Shown here: positions 11,700-23,143 of the stretch, in pieces
Position numbering within the stretch: the first letter of the stretch is position 1
Layout: every line of letters begins with the position of its first letter
Source of the DNA: Isoetes taiwanensis
Taxonomy: Eukaryota; Streptophyta; Lycopodiopsida; Isoetales; Isoetaceae
Reading direction: 5' to 3'
NCBI GenBank assembly: GCA_021234155.1
Contig: JAJEKV010000049.1
Location: forward strand, 9,834,292 to 9,898,291
DNA length: 64,000 nucleotides
Position numbers and translations under genes: made by a program
Notes under the pieces: generated by a model
What the model saw: the letters and a program-made list of their open reading frames with translations, nothing else
Databases searched by the model: none
Told to the model about the DNA's origin: nothing

Positions 11700-12204
11700 T
11701 TACACAAGGCGCCCAAAAATGAATCAGTATGAATTTTTAACCATGGTTTGTTGGCAAAAGCCAAGCATTTAAACTGGTACCGGTTTGTGGGCCAAAAAGT
11801 TTACAAACCATATCTGTTTCTACAACATAGTTCGTTAATATGGTCTGATAGAGTGGTAAACAAATATTATTTTTTTACACGGTAAGTGTGCAGTTATGCA
11901 ACATGGTTTATTAATACAATTTAGTAGTATGATAAACGAACTTAGCTTCCTAACATAGCTTTCTAACATGGTAAGCGTCGTTGATCCCTATTCCTACTTA
12001 AAGTATATGATGTATAATACTACCTAGTGCAACAAGTTTTGTGACAACATGTTTATCTTCTTTTCTTTACCATGGTGGTAATACAACATGATAATATACA
12101 CTATAGTGTTTTGTAGGCATGGTTTGCACATATGATACATGGTATACAATGTAGTGTTTTCTAAGTATGGTGTAATGTAGTCTTATAGGTATTGTTTGTG
12201 CATA

Positions 12205-12249
12205 TGACATATAGAAGAAGAAGAAGAAGAAGAAGAAGAAGAAGAAGAG
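12205..12249. repeat. (GAA)n microsatellite
   Basis: A run of about 13 GAA/AGA triplets within the large TIR element. Confidence 0.95.
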
Positions 12250-14225
12250 TACGTAAATATTTATGGTCTAGGGCATTTTAATTATTAGCACATTGAATAT
12301 GTATGATCCAGGGCAGTTAATTTAATTACATCTATGGGACCAAGGAGTCGAACCTTGGGAAATCCAAATCCCTTAAATGATATAGAAAGGGAGTCTTTGA
12401 ATTCATTTTATCCAGAACCATTCCAATCCCGGTAATAGAATTCATTTAGGTGAAATCATTCTGAAACTTTGTTTCTGCAAGCTAATTCATCCCTGCATTT
12501 GAGTTTGAGCATTATTTGGTTTTTTCTAAAGGGGTGATAGATGCTTAAAGTATATAACCCCATAACCCATCCTAAAACTGGCAAAGGCACGTCATACTAC
12601 TCTGATCAAATGAGAAAGCATTCACCATTCTTGCCTTCAAAATTTGTTTCACCTGAATCCACGACCAGCAGGCATAAAAGCGGAATGAAGAAGCAGCTTC
12701 ACTTCAACATGTATAAGCAAAGGATAAGAATGCAAAACATTCCCTAAGCATTTGTTACTTCAAGCATAATTGATTTGCTCCTGTCATCGTTTGCCTTCCT
12801 TTCTCTAGTCTAAATCAACTCTCCAGGAGAGGCATAGTTACTATATATAAGCAAGAATGATAAAGAAAATCAATATCATAAGATTCAAAACATAAAAGCA
12901 TTTGCATCCATTACCTGCTCCTCCAAGGAGAGATCACGATTTCGCTGATGCTTTGCCACTATGAAAGCTTCCAGCTCTTATGACTTCAGTCTCAGACTTT
13001 GGAAAGCCTACAAAATACTATCTAAGCTACAAGTGGATCAAATCAAAAGGAATAAAAAACTTCTAGTTCTTCATGCCGTAATATAGCTGAGCAAAGACTC
13101 GGAAGCTTATAGAGCAAAAACCCTATTGGAAGCTTAAGGCAATATTTAGACAAGAAAATCTATCACTGCAGATCGTGGCTGCAGCACACCAAGTGAGAGA
13201 TCATGACAGACTGATGGCTACTGCAAACCCGGAGCAATATGATTCTGCAAGTATATAGTCGGCAAGGTGAAAGAACAGATCTCTGCAAAATAGAAGGATC
13301 ACATTGCAAGTCCAACAAAGAAAGATTCATGCTTCTGAATATGACAAATCTGAGCACCAAAACATTTTGTTGGTAGCTATTCTACTGCAAGCAAAAATGG
13401 ACACCTAGACTAAAGATCCACTTAGAGGCTTACAAAAAGGTGGCGTACTGACAATGAAATTGGATAATACATACAAGGACATGAACAAAATAAATAGATA
13501 ATCCACAACCTGCAGAGCGTGTATCCATGAATAGGCAGCTTATGAAGATTGAAACTCAAGTACCCATCAGCTCAACTACGACAAAAATTTCCTGGCTTTT
13601 ATCTTCCCCTTGAGAAAAGTGGAGATTTTTATCTGGCATAAAACTAGACAGTTAATCTTCATCAAAGAACGCAAATAAGTATAACAATGATCGATGAAAA
13701 ACTGTCTATTGATAAAAAAAAATGCCAAAAATGGTTTGTTTACACAAACTGCTATTGCCGCCCCGCCTTTCGGATCAACACCATAGCCAGAAGAAAGAGA
13801 AGAAGAGGAGGGTGTATGGAAAAGAGAAGGTTTTGGATACAGGGACGTGCCGCAAGCGGCAAAGCAACATGAAAACAAAAATACAAACCCTAAAATGGAA
13901 CACTGAGAACAAAGAAACCCCTAAAATGATAGAGCTATAAATGCAATCACGCGGATAACACCCTGGAACAAGGGCATTATGCCCTACTATAATAGGAATA
14001 TGGCAAGTGTTATGCCTTGCAATAACAGATGCGGAAATCAGCTATAATAATCAGCTACAACAATTCAAGATGTGGAAATCTTAATCCCTATAAGCTAAAT
14101 CAAAGCAAATTTGAGTAACGATCTTGAGCAATCCTTCCTATATTATAATGTTATACGGTAATTCTTGGATTCGGATCCAGCCCTAGATCGGACGGTTTAG
14201 ATCTAGGGTTGCAGATCCAACGGCC

Positions 14226-14672
14226 ATGGCACCAATTAAGAATAGGTCAATTTCATCCGCCCTCCCTCCTCCTCATCGCTCATCCGTGTTCCCAGAATCC
14301 CATAGCCATCTCCATCATTCCTTCCCTGCCCTTGCCGTCGTGTTTTCATGGACGACCAGAGTTTTTAGTGCCTTAATCTCCAAGATTGTAGCACATAATG
14401 GTAACGTTGGAACAAGGGAAAAAGAGAAAGATATTGGCAGACAAAAGAAACTGGAGGAGAATAAATGGAATCATTCTTTTACTAGGGAGCTTCCACCATA
14501 TGTAAGATCAGAGCTTGCCAGGCTTTTGTTCCCGGATGGCTCTTGGATCGGACTTCGAGTATGGTTCAAAGCCTTAAAGAACATCTATTTTCCTTTCGAG
14601 CTTCACTGGATCAAAAGCCCTTCTGGAGCAGATAATATCTCAAAAGCTGGCATGGCAGACCTTTTCTTTTAG
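14226..14672 (+). CDS. Hypothetical ORF, possibly captured gene exon
   Basis: A 148-codon frame begins at an ATG preceded by sequence rich in GGATC/AGATC motifs that resembles a plant 5' leader. I do not recognise the protein. It has a serine/histidine-rich start, a hydrophobic stretch (FPALAVVFSW), a charged segment (REKEKD-GRQKK) and a tail with LPPYVRSELARLLFPDG. It lies alone within the CACTA-like element, so a transduplicated host exon is possible. It may equally be spurious. Confidence 0.25.
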   Translation: MAPIKNRSISSALPPPHRSSVFPESHSHLHHSFPALAVVFSWTTRVFSALISKIVAHNGNVGTREKEKDIGRQKKLEENKWNHSFTRELPPYVRSELARLLFPDGSWIGLRVWFKALKNIYFPFELHWIKSPSGADNISKAGMADLFF

Positions 14673-16859
14673 ATTCCAGAGCAAGCTACACAATAGGTAT
14701 GCTTCTCCATGATCTAAATGCTGCAACTTTTTTGGATCCAATTTTGCTAGATGGTCGTCCTGTAAATTGTAACCTAGCTTCTGTTGGTGTTATAACCTAG
14801 CTTCTGTTGGTGTTATGCATTGTTTTGAGGTTTGCCATGCAGTTCTAAAGGGGATTTACAAGTCACTACAAAATTCTCTACTGGTAAATATTCACAAGGT
14901 GTTGCACGCTGAAAGTTATTATAGGTGCATCTTATATCCTATCTAAATCTTCGAGACGTGTTGTCAATCTCTAGATTGTTAAATTGGTTCAAATAGCTAG
15001 CCCCTTCATAATATGATCTAGGGTTTTTTACTCAATCCCTTATATTCATATTCCTGAATCGTGCACTACAATGTTTGCAGAATGCAAATTTTATGGATTT
15101 GAATTTGCTTGTTCTGGTGATGCATTAATTGTTGATTGTGTATTTTTCTTCAATGCATGACTTGGGGCAATGGTCTTCTAGCTTGTCTTCTGCAATTGCA
15201 GCAGTTGCCATATATCCAAAGGTTCTTGCATCTAATATTGATGGAGATGAAAGTTTTATAATGAATGTGCAAGCAAAGAATAACATGAAGAATCACCAGT
15301 TTTTAAGTGCTACATGCTATCCATGCAACTATTTATGTTGAGAAATTGCCATTAAGAATAAAATCAACATCCACATATGGTTGTCCAATGGGAGAATCAT
15401 TTCTATATTTGAATAAAAACCACGACATCACTTTCTTTTGTTTAGATTTTATCCTTGAGTAATTGTTTATTTGATGTTAATACATGTAAGTTATGCAAAT
15501 ATAGATAAGATGTTATCTTTGAGTGGCTAGCTGGGGCAAAAAAGGGCATGAGCTAGTCATTGTTCGTATTGTTGTCCAGATAATCCTCTGTTGCTATAAT
15601 TGGGGTTGTGCAATGCATTTTGAACTAGCTGAGGTAACTGGATATTTGCTGCAGCTTTTAGCGTAGGTTCTCTATTTAGCTTATGGCACACAACTAATCT
15701 CTTTAGGACTTTGCACCTCCAGCTATGGCTGATATTTAGTGATATTAAGTGGCCAAATTACATTGTGATATCCAAGCTGAGCTACAGGTCTGCCCTTTGT
15801 AGGTTTTGTAACAACAAAAGCTTGGAGACAAATTGATGAAGAATGGCTGCACACATAGTGGGCTTTCATTTAGTGTTCACTTGATTCTAAGCCAATGCAT
15901 TGACCCAACAAAATTATCATTGCGTTTGCTACGTTTTTCGAGTTTGCTGCCTTTGGCTTCGATCTCTGAGTTTCCTTGCTCTAGCTTTTCTAGCTGCATT
16001 TGAATTCAGAAGGAGATTGAGAGAGGTCTTTGTTAAATGTATTATATGGTCTTTGTCTAACCATTGTATAGTGTGTATCTATTGTTGTATTGAAAGTGAG
16101 TGTCTCACGATTGAAAAAGAGCAAATGGCATTTACAAATGGTAAATCTAATTTGCATGTTGTTTTGAGAATCATTTTAAGCCTTCAATTGTGGGCATACT
16201 ACTTAGTCCTTTTCTATTTATAGAGTCCTATCCTTATAAGAACCAGCTATGCGTTTGTTGTTGGGCTAGCAGACTAGTAGCAGTGACACAAAAGTTCCAT
16301 TTTGATATGCCCCATTCTCTCATTTATGCTCCAATGTCCTTTTTCGACTAAACCCCAGCATTCTCTATTGCATGCTACAACGTCCTTTTTCGACTCAATG
16401 CCAGCTGGTTAGATTTTAAGCAAGGTAGGAAAGCTGGACCATTGTATATATTTGTAGTTGCATTAATATATGCTAATTCTTATAGTTGTCCACGCTTCCA
16501 TGCTTAGTAATAAAAATTCCACTAACATCCTTCTATGCCATGTCTCATGAGAACATAATTTAATGTTGAGATTCCATATACATTTAACATTAGCCACATG
16601 GGATACATATATTAAGAAAATCCATTAAGACCATCTTTCATATTTTGCAATGTTACATATTTGATTTGCAAAAGCCACCAACATATGTTTCATTATTTAT
16701 TTGCACACAATTAAAACATCATTATATTTTTAAAGGTAGCTCTAATTAAAGGTGCAAAGTACTTTTAGAGGTAGTTATAGATAAAATGTAACGCACAATG
16801 AACAAATTGTGTAAGGTCACATATAATAATGCAACGGCCTTCAAAAAGTTTAGGTGGTG

Positions 16860-16945
16860 GTGTTCACAACATATCCATAGCCACAACACACATCCACATA
16901 GCACAACACATCCATAGCCACAACACACTTCCACATTCATATACA
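16860..16945. repeat. CACAACACATCCATAGC short tandem repeat
   Basis: Several imperfect 15-20 bp units rich in CACAACAC and ATCCATAGC within the large TIR element. Confidence 0.7.
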
Positions 16946-18148
16946 AGCAACATTCATTCGGATACAAGAGAGCGACTTAATGAGATTTAGTACACAACAT
17001 CAACAACTCATAGACATGCCCACTCGCAATCTACAGGTTCCCAATGGCCCGGACTTGCAATCTACAAGTTCGCAAAATTATTCAATAGCCTAGATATTCT
17101 ACAAGTTAATATAATGTAATATATGCAATTAGGATCATGCTTTGAATTCAAGATTGCTTTTGCATTTCTCGTAACTCTTTATTGCATGAAAGTGAAGCAT
17201 GTTTTATTCTAAGTTGCCGCCTAGGTGAAGTTCAGTATCTGAACATCTATTGCCTTTTGCTAGATGGTACAATGGGTATGAATATTGTTTGAGTTTAAAA
17301 AAAAGATCTTATGTTGGTAGCAAAAGGGTTATTATCTACACCATACCTCTAGAGCTCCTCATCACTCCAATTATGCAAGGGAACCTCTAAATCATGCATG
17401 ATAAACACTTAAAATAATCCAAAATCCTCTTTCATACAAAATGTGCACTCTATGGATACTAAATACTATACCACAAAGAATGCATTGGCAACTATAAGTA
17501 CAAATATACACTTGGCCCAACATAAAACTATGCTACATATAATGGTAGAAAACATGGACCACACCATGCAACCAGTAGACAAGTCAATGTACATAACATA
17601 AGTTTTACGAATAAGGATCATGCTCTAAAAGGAGTGCAAAAATAGATATAATCGTTGGAATTACTAGTTAATATAAGAAATAATGCTCAAAGTTCGTAAT
17701 GACTTTAAGGATTGAAACAAGTGTATAAAAAAACAACATCATAAACCAACATAATAGCCTGCTAACATGCATAGTAATTAAGCATGTGCCAAAAACATAT
17801 AACACACTTCCAAAATCAAACATGGTTCTTGAACTAATAAAAAAAGCTTGGGAGGATTGAAACTAGGTTAAAACCATGTATCTGATCATGCTAACCAGTA
17901 TGTAAAATCATCATAGATTATAATATTAACAATGTAGGCTCAAAAATCGCCTCCTAAACTAGCAATAATTTTAAGAAACTAGTGTAAGACATAGAGTATA
18001 AGAACTATGATCAAACTAGTAGTGATATTACAAAACCATGAAAGTCATCTAGTTTTCATTGACATTATGAGTTGCATGTATTAAAAACCACCCTTATACT
18101 AGTTTTCATCATGATTATGAATGCTAGTTACTTTTTGGGGGCCTTGTG

Positions 18149-19493
18149 TTAGAGAATCTGGTCCCATCCTGGGCTCCACTATGCAAGATATTATCTTTGG
18201 CTTTGGAACTCTTTTTGTTTTACCATAAAGTTCTGTATCAAAGGGAAGTTCGGCTTTAAGGCGCTCTATCTCATTGCGACGTGCATATCTCCCCTTTGCT
18301 CCACTTTCAATATCTTCTTGCATTCTCTGACGTACATCTTCTTGCACTCCAACTGGCGCACTATCGGCTTCTGAAGCTTCATGTGTGTGCGGCGCACTAT
18401 TGACCTCTATGGTCTCATGCACCTCATCCGGTTCATCATCTGTGTCAACATCTATTACTACATCTGGTTTCTCTACTATCTTCTCATTTTCCTTCTCCCT
18501 ATCATCTTTAAAGTCTGTCGGTATCCATTCTGCTTCTTCTTGCTTCGTCAATGTCTTCCTGTCTTTATACCATAATTTCTCGTCAAATTCAACGTCTCTG
18601 CTAATGTAAATTTTGTGTGTCATCAGGTCATACAACCTATAGCCATTCATTTCCTCATCATATCCTACTAAGAAAGTGGGGATACTGTGATCATCCACCT
18701 TTCCTCGCAACTCCTCTGGCACCAACATATAGGCTAAACATCCATAAACCCTCAATCGATGGACAGACTGTCTTTTTCCATACCATATTTCCTCAGGAAC
18801 AGCTCCCTTTAATGCAGCTGTCGACAACCTATTCTGCACATAGCAAGCAGTGGCTACTGCTTCTCCTCACAAAAAATTGGGTAATCCTGCATGCTTCAGC
18901 ATGCATCTGGCCGCATCCATAATGGTGCGATTTTTACGCTCTGTCGCACCATTTTGTTGTGGTGTATAGCGTATGTGTACTGCCTCTTGACTCCATGCAT
19001 CTGACAAAATTTTATAAATTCTCCTGACCTGTATTCACCTCCAAGGTCTGTCCTTAAAGATTTTACTCGTGAAGACGTCTTATATACGTTCTACCTCCGG
19101 AACATAAAGTCGGAAAGCATCGAACACCTGATCTTTTGAGTGGAGATAATAACACTTGGTGCGCCTGCTAAAATCATCTATAAAAGTAGCAAAATAGAAT
19201 TTGCCCCCAAGACTTTGTACTTGCATGGGTCCACACACGTCAGAGTGCACCAATTCAAGCAACTCAGTCGCTCGTCGTCGTTTATTTTTAAAAGAAAGTC
19301 TAGTTTGCTTTCCTAGCATGCAAGCCTCACACACACCATGCTCTTCATCATCAAGCGTCAACCCATCTAACAATTTATGTTTTTTGGCAATTTTAGTCCT
19401 GTTATAATTTACATGTGCCATTCTAAGGTGCCAAGTATGCAGATTATTCATGACTGGAACTTTATTAATAGTGTCTACGTTCAATTCAAACAA
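18149..19493 (-). pseudogene. Copia integrase (with GAG-pre-integrase zinc region), broken frames
   Basis: The minus strand encodes the zinc-binding part (WHLRMAH ... VCEACMLGK), then the first catalytic aspartate in HSDVCGPM. At about 19025-19060 it gives RTDLGGEY, and at about 18905-18960 NGATERKNRTIMDAA, so the three DDE residues are all present. The C-terminal part (18152-18839) has the copia VYGCLAYM and FLVGYDEE-NGYRLYD motifs and an acidic linker. At least two frame breaks separate these pieces. The downstream end meets the TTA duplication of the CACTA-like insert. Confidence 0.92.
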
Positions 19494-19981
19494 ATTTCCG
19501 TTTCTTGAGCCTCAAAGGTTTTCGTACCATCTTTTATAAATTTGCATCTGGTCTTGTGAAATCTCAACTCAAAACCATCATCCACTAATTTGGCGACAGA
19601 AACGAGATTGAATGACATACTCGGCGCATAGAACGCATTTGGCACATTAAGAATTGCTTTACCTTCCTTTATCAATTCCAGAGTTCCGCGTCCATGAACT
19701 TCTTGAAGAACTCCATTTCCCATCTAAACTACTCCAGGGTTTTCATCATTTCTAACATGCCGCAACATCTCAGGTGTGCTTACCACAGAAACCTCGGCTC
19801 CAGAATCTATGGTTAATACACTATTGTTTCTCCGAGTATTGGCAATTGCTCCAATCGCCCCCAATTTCTCCTTCTCAATTACTAGTTTCTTTTTATTATA
19901 TTCAAACACCTGCCGTTCAGAATGACGGCTCCACCTATTCTCTCTCACACGCAATAGTAATGCACTTTGCATGCTTGCCAT
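19481..19981 (-). pseudogene. Copia protease and pre-integrase segment
   Basis: The aspartic protease active site is seen as TIDSGAEVSVV. It is followed, after a stop near 19724, by AFYAPSMSFNLVSVAKLVDDG, the usual copia linker to the integrase zinc region. The gag region that should precede it is mostly gone; no CCHC zinc knuckle is visible. Confidence 0.85.
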
Positions 19982-20364
19982 GGTAAATGCTTCTTGTATT
20001 GTGCCAATCGGCTATCTCCTGACTTCAGCAAATCCGACTGTATACTGCTTTCAAAGCTTTGATTCACAACTCTCAATCCAGTTCAAACAGACAACATCGC
20101 CTTCGACTGCAGCTCAAACCTGAACATCCAATTTCTATTATCCGGTGTGCCGAATACTGAATCATGTCCACCAATTCGTGCACTCCAATCTGCCTTTGCA
20201 AATACACTTCAGGCAATCGAATCTGGATACTCCAGCTTCTCCTGCTTCCGGAATGTCAAAAACCGACCAAAGCTTTTGTCTACTCCTCTCCACTAACATG
20301 CGCTTCCTTGCAGAATAAGTTCCCGACCTGAACAGATAAGTTGCACCAGCCCAGATCGATTTCA

Positions 20365-20376
20365 GCTCTGATACCA
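20365..20376 (-). promoter_or_regulatory. Primer-binding site for initiator tRNA-Met
   Basis: TGGTATCAGAGC on the minus strand, one base after the 5' LTR end, is the canonical plant LTR-retrotransposon PBS. Confidence 0.96.
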
Positions 20377-20377
20377 C

Positions 20378-20673
20378 TGTCAATTCACACTGGATTAATC
20401 CTCCAATCTGTCTACTGCACAACTTTCGACAGCCCAAACTTTGCCAATAATGGCGCCTCCTTCTGTCAGCTTCAATCTCAGCCTTGAGCTTCGCTGAATG
20501 ATTCTTCGTCTGTACCTGCTCTAATCCGATCACTGCCAGAGAACCCAAAAGCCCACTTTGCTTCCGAATGTTCCCCTTTTTATATCCTTCTGTTACGCGT
20601 CTTCCAGAAGCGCATTTTTTGCTTCAGCATGCCACGTATTTTGTAAAGGCTAGATATGCCATGTATTTCAACA
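20378..20673 (-). repeat. 5' LTR of the copia element
   Basis: It begins TGTTGAAATACATGG at 20673 and ends AATTGACA at 20378. It aligns to 8913-9207 with about 26 mismatches counted by eye. Confidence 0.93.
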
Positions 20674-20678
20674 AATAT

Positions 20679-21799
20679 TTGGTCCACATGTTGTTTCAAG
20701 TGTTGTTTTTAGCCAAAAAAAAAAAAACAATACCAAACCGGCATTAAAAGATCACATCGCTTGTTTATCCAAAATTGCTAGAAAAGACAAGTGGTTTTTC
20801 TCAGAAAAATCTATGCGTAGAAAAAAGTGACAGCTTTTTGGGAAACATGTATTTTTTCTTTGTTTTTAGCAGAGCCAGACGTTGTTTTTCTTCAAAATAA
20901 CACCCATATGTTTAGATGTTACTACACCTGAAAGACTAATTTATAGCATCAAAGTAGTAATGGTTATTTAAAAAAATTACATGTTATCTAACAAAGTACC
21001 ACATGTGCTATTGAAATGTAGCTATTGTTTTTAGTGCTAAGTATTGTTTTTCTAGAATAAGGACATGTCAAAAAGCATTATTATAAGGCATAGAAGCCAC
21101 GCATTGGTGTTTCTAAGGTGCCTTTTAACTAATGAAATCTTGATATATTGCATTCTTTTATATAAATAAAAGCTTTATTTAACTAATCAAATATCGACAC
21201 GTGGCATACTTTTAAACAGAAAGGCATTATTAGGATATGTAGAAAAAAAACAATATGTTGTTTCTTATATATCTTCTAACTAATCAAATGTTGACATAAG
21301 GCATACATTTTTCAAAAGAAAAAAAATAAAAAAAAATACAACACTCATCTACTTCATTCAATTCTGCTTTCACTTAGACCATTCAATTTTTGGTATTGTT
21401 CATATTTATAAAGAATAAGACACATTATATTAAAGTGGGTCACATTCCAATAGTTGGGACTCATGCAGTAAAGTGGGACTCATCCAAAAATAAGTAAGTT
21501 TTGTAATGAATCACTATTAGATTTCACATCATACAAGAGGAGTTGCTCATGATTTGTTCTAAAAAAAAAAAAGACCAAAAAAAAAAAAAACCATTGGCAA
21601 ATTCGTGAATAAGAAATAAGCCTTTATATGTAGCACAAACCGCACAACACACTAAAACAAAAAATTTCAAATTTTTTCTCCAATATAAAAAACTATTGGC
21701 AATAACCCAATTACACTTCTTTGCAAAAAAAAATGGAGCTTTCCATGATTCTTATATTCTAGATTCTCTAGCACATCTCTATCTCTTCGGAGAAGCCAG
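20679..21799. other. AT-rich, no identifiable gene
   Basis: Contains many A-runs (for example around 20715, 21305-21335 and 21560-21590) and no frame with recognisable motifs. Confidence 0.7.
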
Positions 21800-22084
21800 A
21801 AAAATTTTCCACCTTAGGAACTCATTCCCAGAAATTTCCAACAATAAACTTAATCATCTTGAGGCTTAGCTCGAAGGACTAGAAAGAATTGTTTATGCGA
21901 AAGGAATCTTTCGACTTGAAATACAAATGACACAAGGATATCCTTTTCGGCCTCCGATTGTGAGGTTTAAGACATCCATATACCATCCCAATATGGATAC
22001 TGTTGGAAGAATATGTCTCGATTTGAAGGCAAGGAGAAGAAGTTTCGTAAAGTGGCCGATATTCCTGAATAGACGACAATTATA
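21800..22084 (+). pseudogene. E2 ubiquitin-conjugating enzyme fragment (UBC/UBE2T-like)
   Basis: One frame reads NHLEA, a TAG stop (21867-21869), then [39 protein letters not shown]. This is the E2 core: the PFxPP motif, the HPN motif and the catalytic cysteine (codon 22014-22016) are all present. After CLDL the frame departs from the family (no LPPKGAW-type sequence) and ends at a TAA. The order of residues is closest to the plant UBC37 / UBE2T type from memory. The internal stop and lost C-terminal half mark it as a relic, probably a truncated retrocopy or a single exon. Confidence 0.75.
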
Positions 22085-22313
22085 ATGGGCTGCCCCGCTA
22101 ACCTGGCAATTTATGCTATGGTGTGGAATGCATATGTTTTTGCCCATAGGTCACGTCTACGTGCATGTGTTAAAGTTATTAGTTACAGTTATAGTTACTA
22201 GGATATTCAGTGTACTCATGTCTTTCAATTTTTCTTTTTCTAAACAATGCTAATTACCCAATCATTTTAAATGTGATAATTCTCATTTTTATGATTTCTT
22301 GTATATTTAGAGA

Positions 22314-22601
22314 ATGGTTCCAATTGAAATAGCGAGTTGCAAGGCTAGTATGAAGCAATGCCCTACACTAGAGTGGAGAAAGTTGGAATGCTTGTTGGTA
22401 CACCAGTGCACTATTGCAAAGAGTATCGTAACTGTAGTGGATCTATTAGATAATGTAAATGATCAAAGGCTTAGGGATGACCATCTAGATATTGGTATTG
22501 GAAGGCTGTTTATCTACATTGATATCATCATGTCCCAAGGGACCTCTAGTGATTGCATTGTATGCTCTGGGCTGCTCGAGTCTCAAGCCCAGTTAAGATG
22601 A
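22314..22601 (+). CDS. Unrecognised short ORF
   Basis: A 95-codon frame starting MVPIEIASCKASMKQ with no motif I recognise. It sits 230 bp after the UBC relic. It could be coding debris of the same region. No support beyond length. Confidence 0.15.
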   Translation: MVPIEIASCKASMKQCPTLEWRKLECLLVHQCTIAKSIVTVVDLLDNVNDQRLRDDHLDIGIGRLFIYIDIIMSQGTSSDCIVCSGLLESQAQLR

Positions 22602-23143
22602 CCAATTAAACACATCATTCACAAAAATGAAAAATACCTGAAAGCCCCACCAAAGCCATGTAGAAGACTCGGTGGTTCATGAGCATCCATTGATGACCAG
22701 GAAGATGTGATACATGTTTCATAAAAGGCAACCATAGAAAAGGATTAGAAGTGGGAGGTGCTTGCAAAGAGAAGAAAACAGGGCAGCAACCAAAGAACAC
22801 TTGGAAACTATTAGGGAACGGGATTGTTGCAATCTCAATTGCACAATTCCGTATAGTGTGGATGACCTAGCTGAAATAAGGTCCCAATACATTAAGCAAC
22901 TTCAAAAGGACAGGATCAACTTTATCTACTCAATGTTAGAAAATTCCTACTATGATGATTGAATTGAATTGATTATTGTCGTCCGCTGAAGACCAATTGG
23001 GCTACAAGACCCAAATAAAGAATACCTCAAACATATTACTACTCAAATGATGTGACAAGGATTTTGCAATATCAGGTGAAGGGCCAGAGGGTATGTATGA
23101 GAGCATTAAGATAGATTCTTGGCATGAGCAAAACTTCAATTTA

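Larger units (their letters stand above)
11700..18151. mobile_element. 6.4-kb CAC-ended TIR transposon (CACTA-like), inserted in copia pol
   Basis: The element 11703-18148 starts CACAAGGCGCCCAAAAA and ends with the reverse complement of CACAAGGCCCCCAAAAA (16 of 17 match). It is flanked by TTA at 11700-11702 and 18149-18151. With one TTA and the insert taken out, the copia pol frame continues without a break (GPDSL meets KWKDAM), which independently confirms both borders. CAC termini, a 3-bp duplication and repeated subterminal motifs (ACATGGT on the left, CTAGTTTTCAT on the right) fit the CACTA/EnSpm superfamily; PIF/Harbinger also uses TTA and is the alternative. No transposase is recognisable, so it is non-autonomous or decayed. 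Confidence 0.82.
8908..20678 (-). mobile_element. Ty1/copia LTR retrotransposon, complete ends, old and nested
   Basis: Both LTRs, the 5-bp target duplication AATAT (8908-8912 and 20674-20678), the primer-binding site and the polypurine tract are present, so the limits 8913-20673 are firm. The order on the minus strand is LTR, PBS, residual gag/protease, integrase, reverse transcriptase, RNase H, PPT, LTR; integrase before RT defines copia. Short ~295-bp LTRs resemble the Ale-type lineages, an inference from size. By eye the LTRs differ at about 26 of 295 positions, so insertion is ancient. Gag is essentially missing: only about 400 bp separate the PBS from the protease. RT has an internal deletion. 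Two later insertions (9399-10500 and 11703-18148) account for 7.5 kb of its 11.8-kb span. Confidence 0.93.

Noticed and set aside
20162-20548. 128-codon minus-strand frame starting MGSLAVIGLEQ
   Set aside because: It lies in the 5' LTR and primer-binding region; a sister frame exists in the 3' LTR. Spurious.
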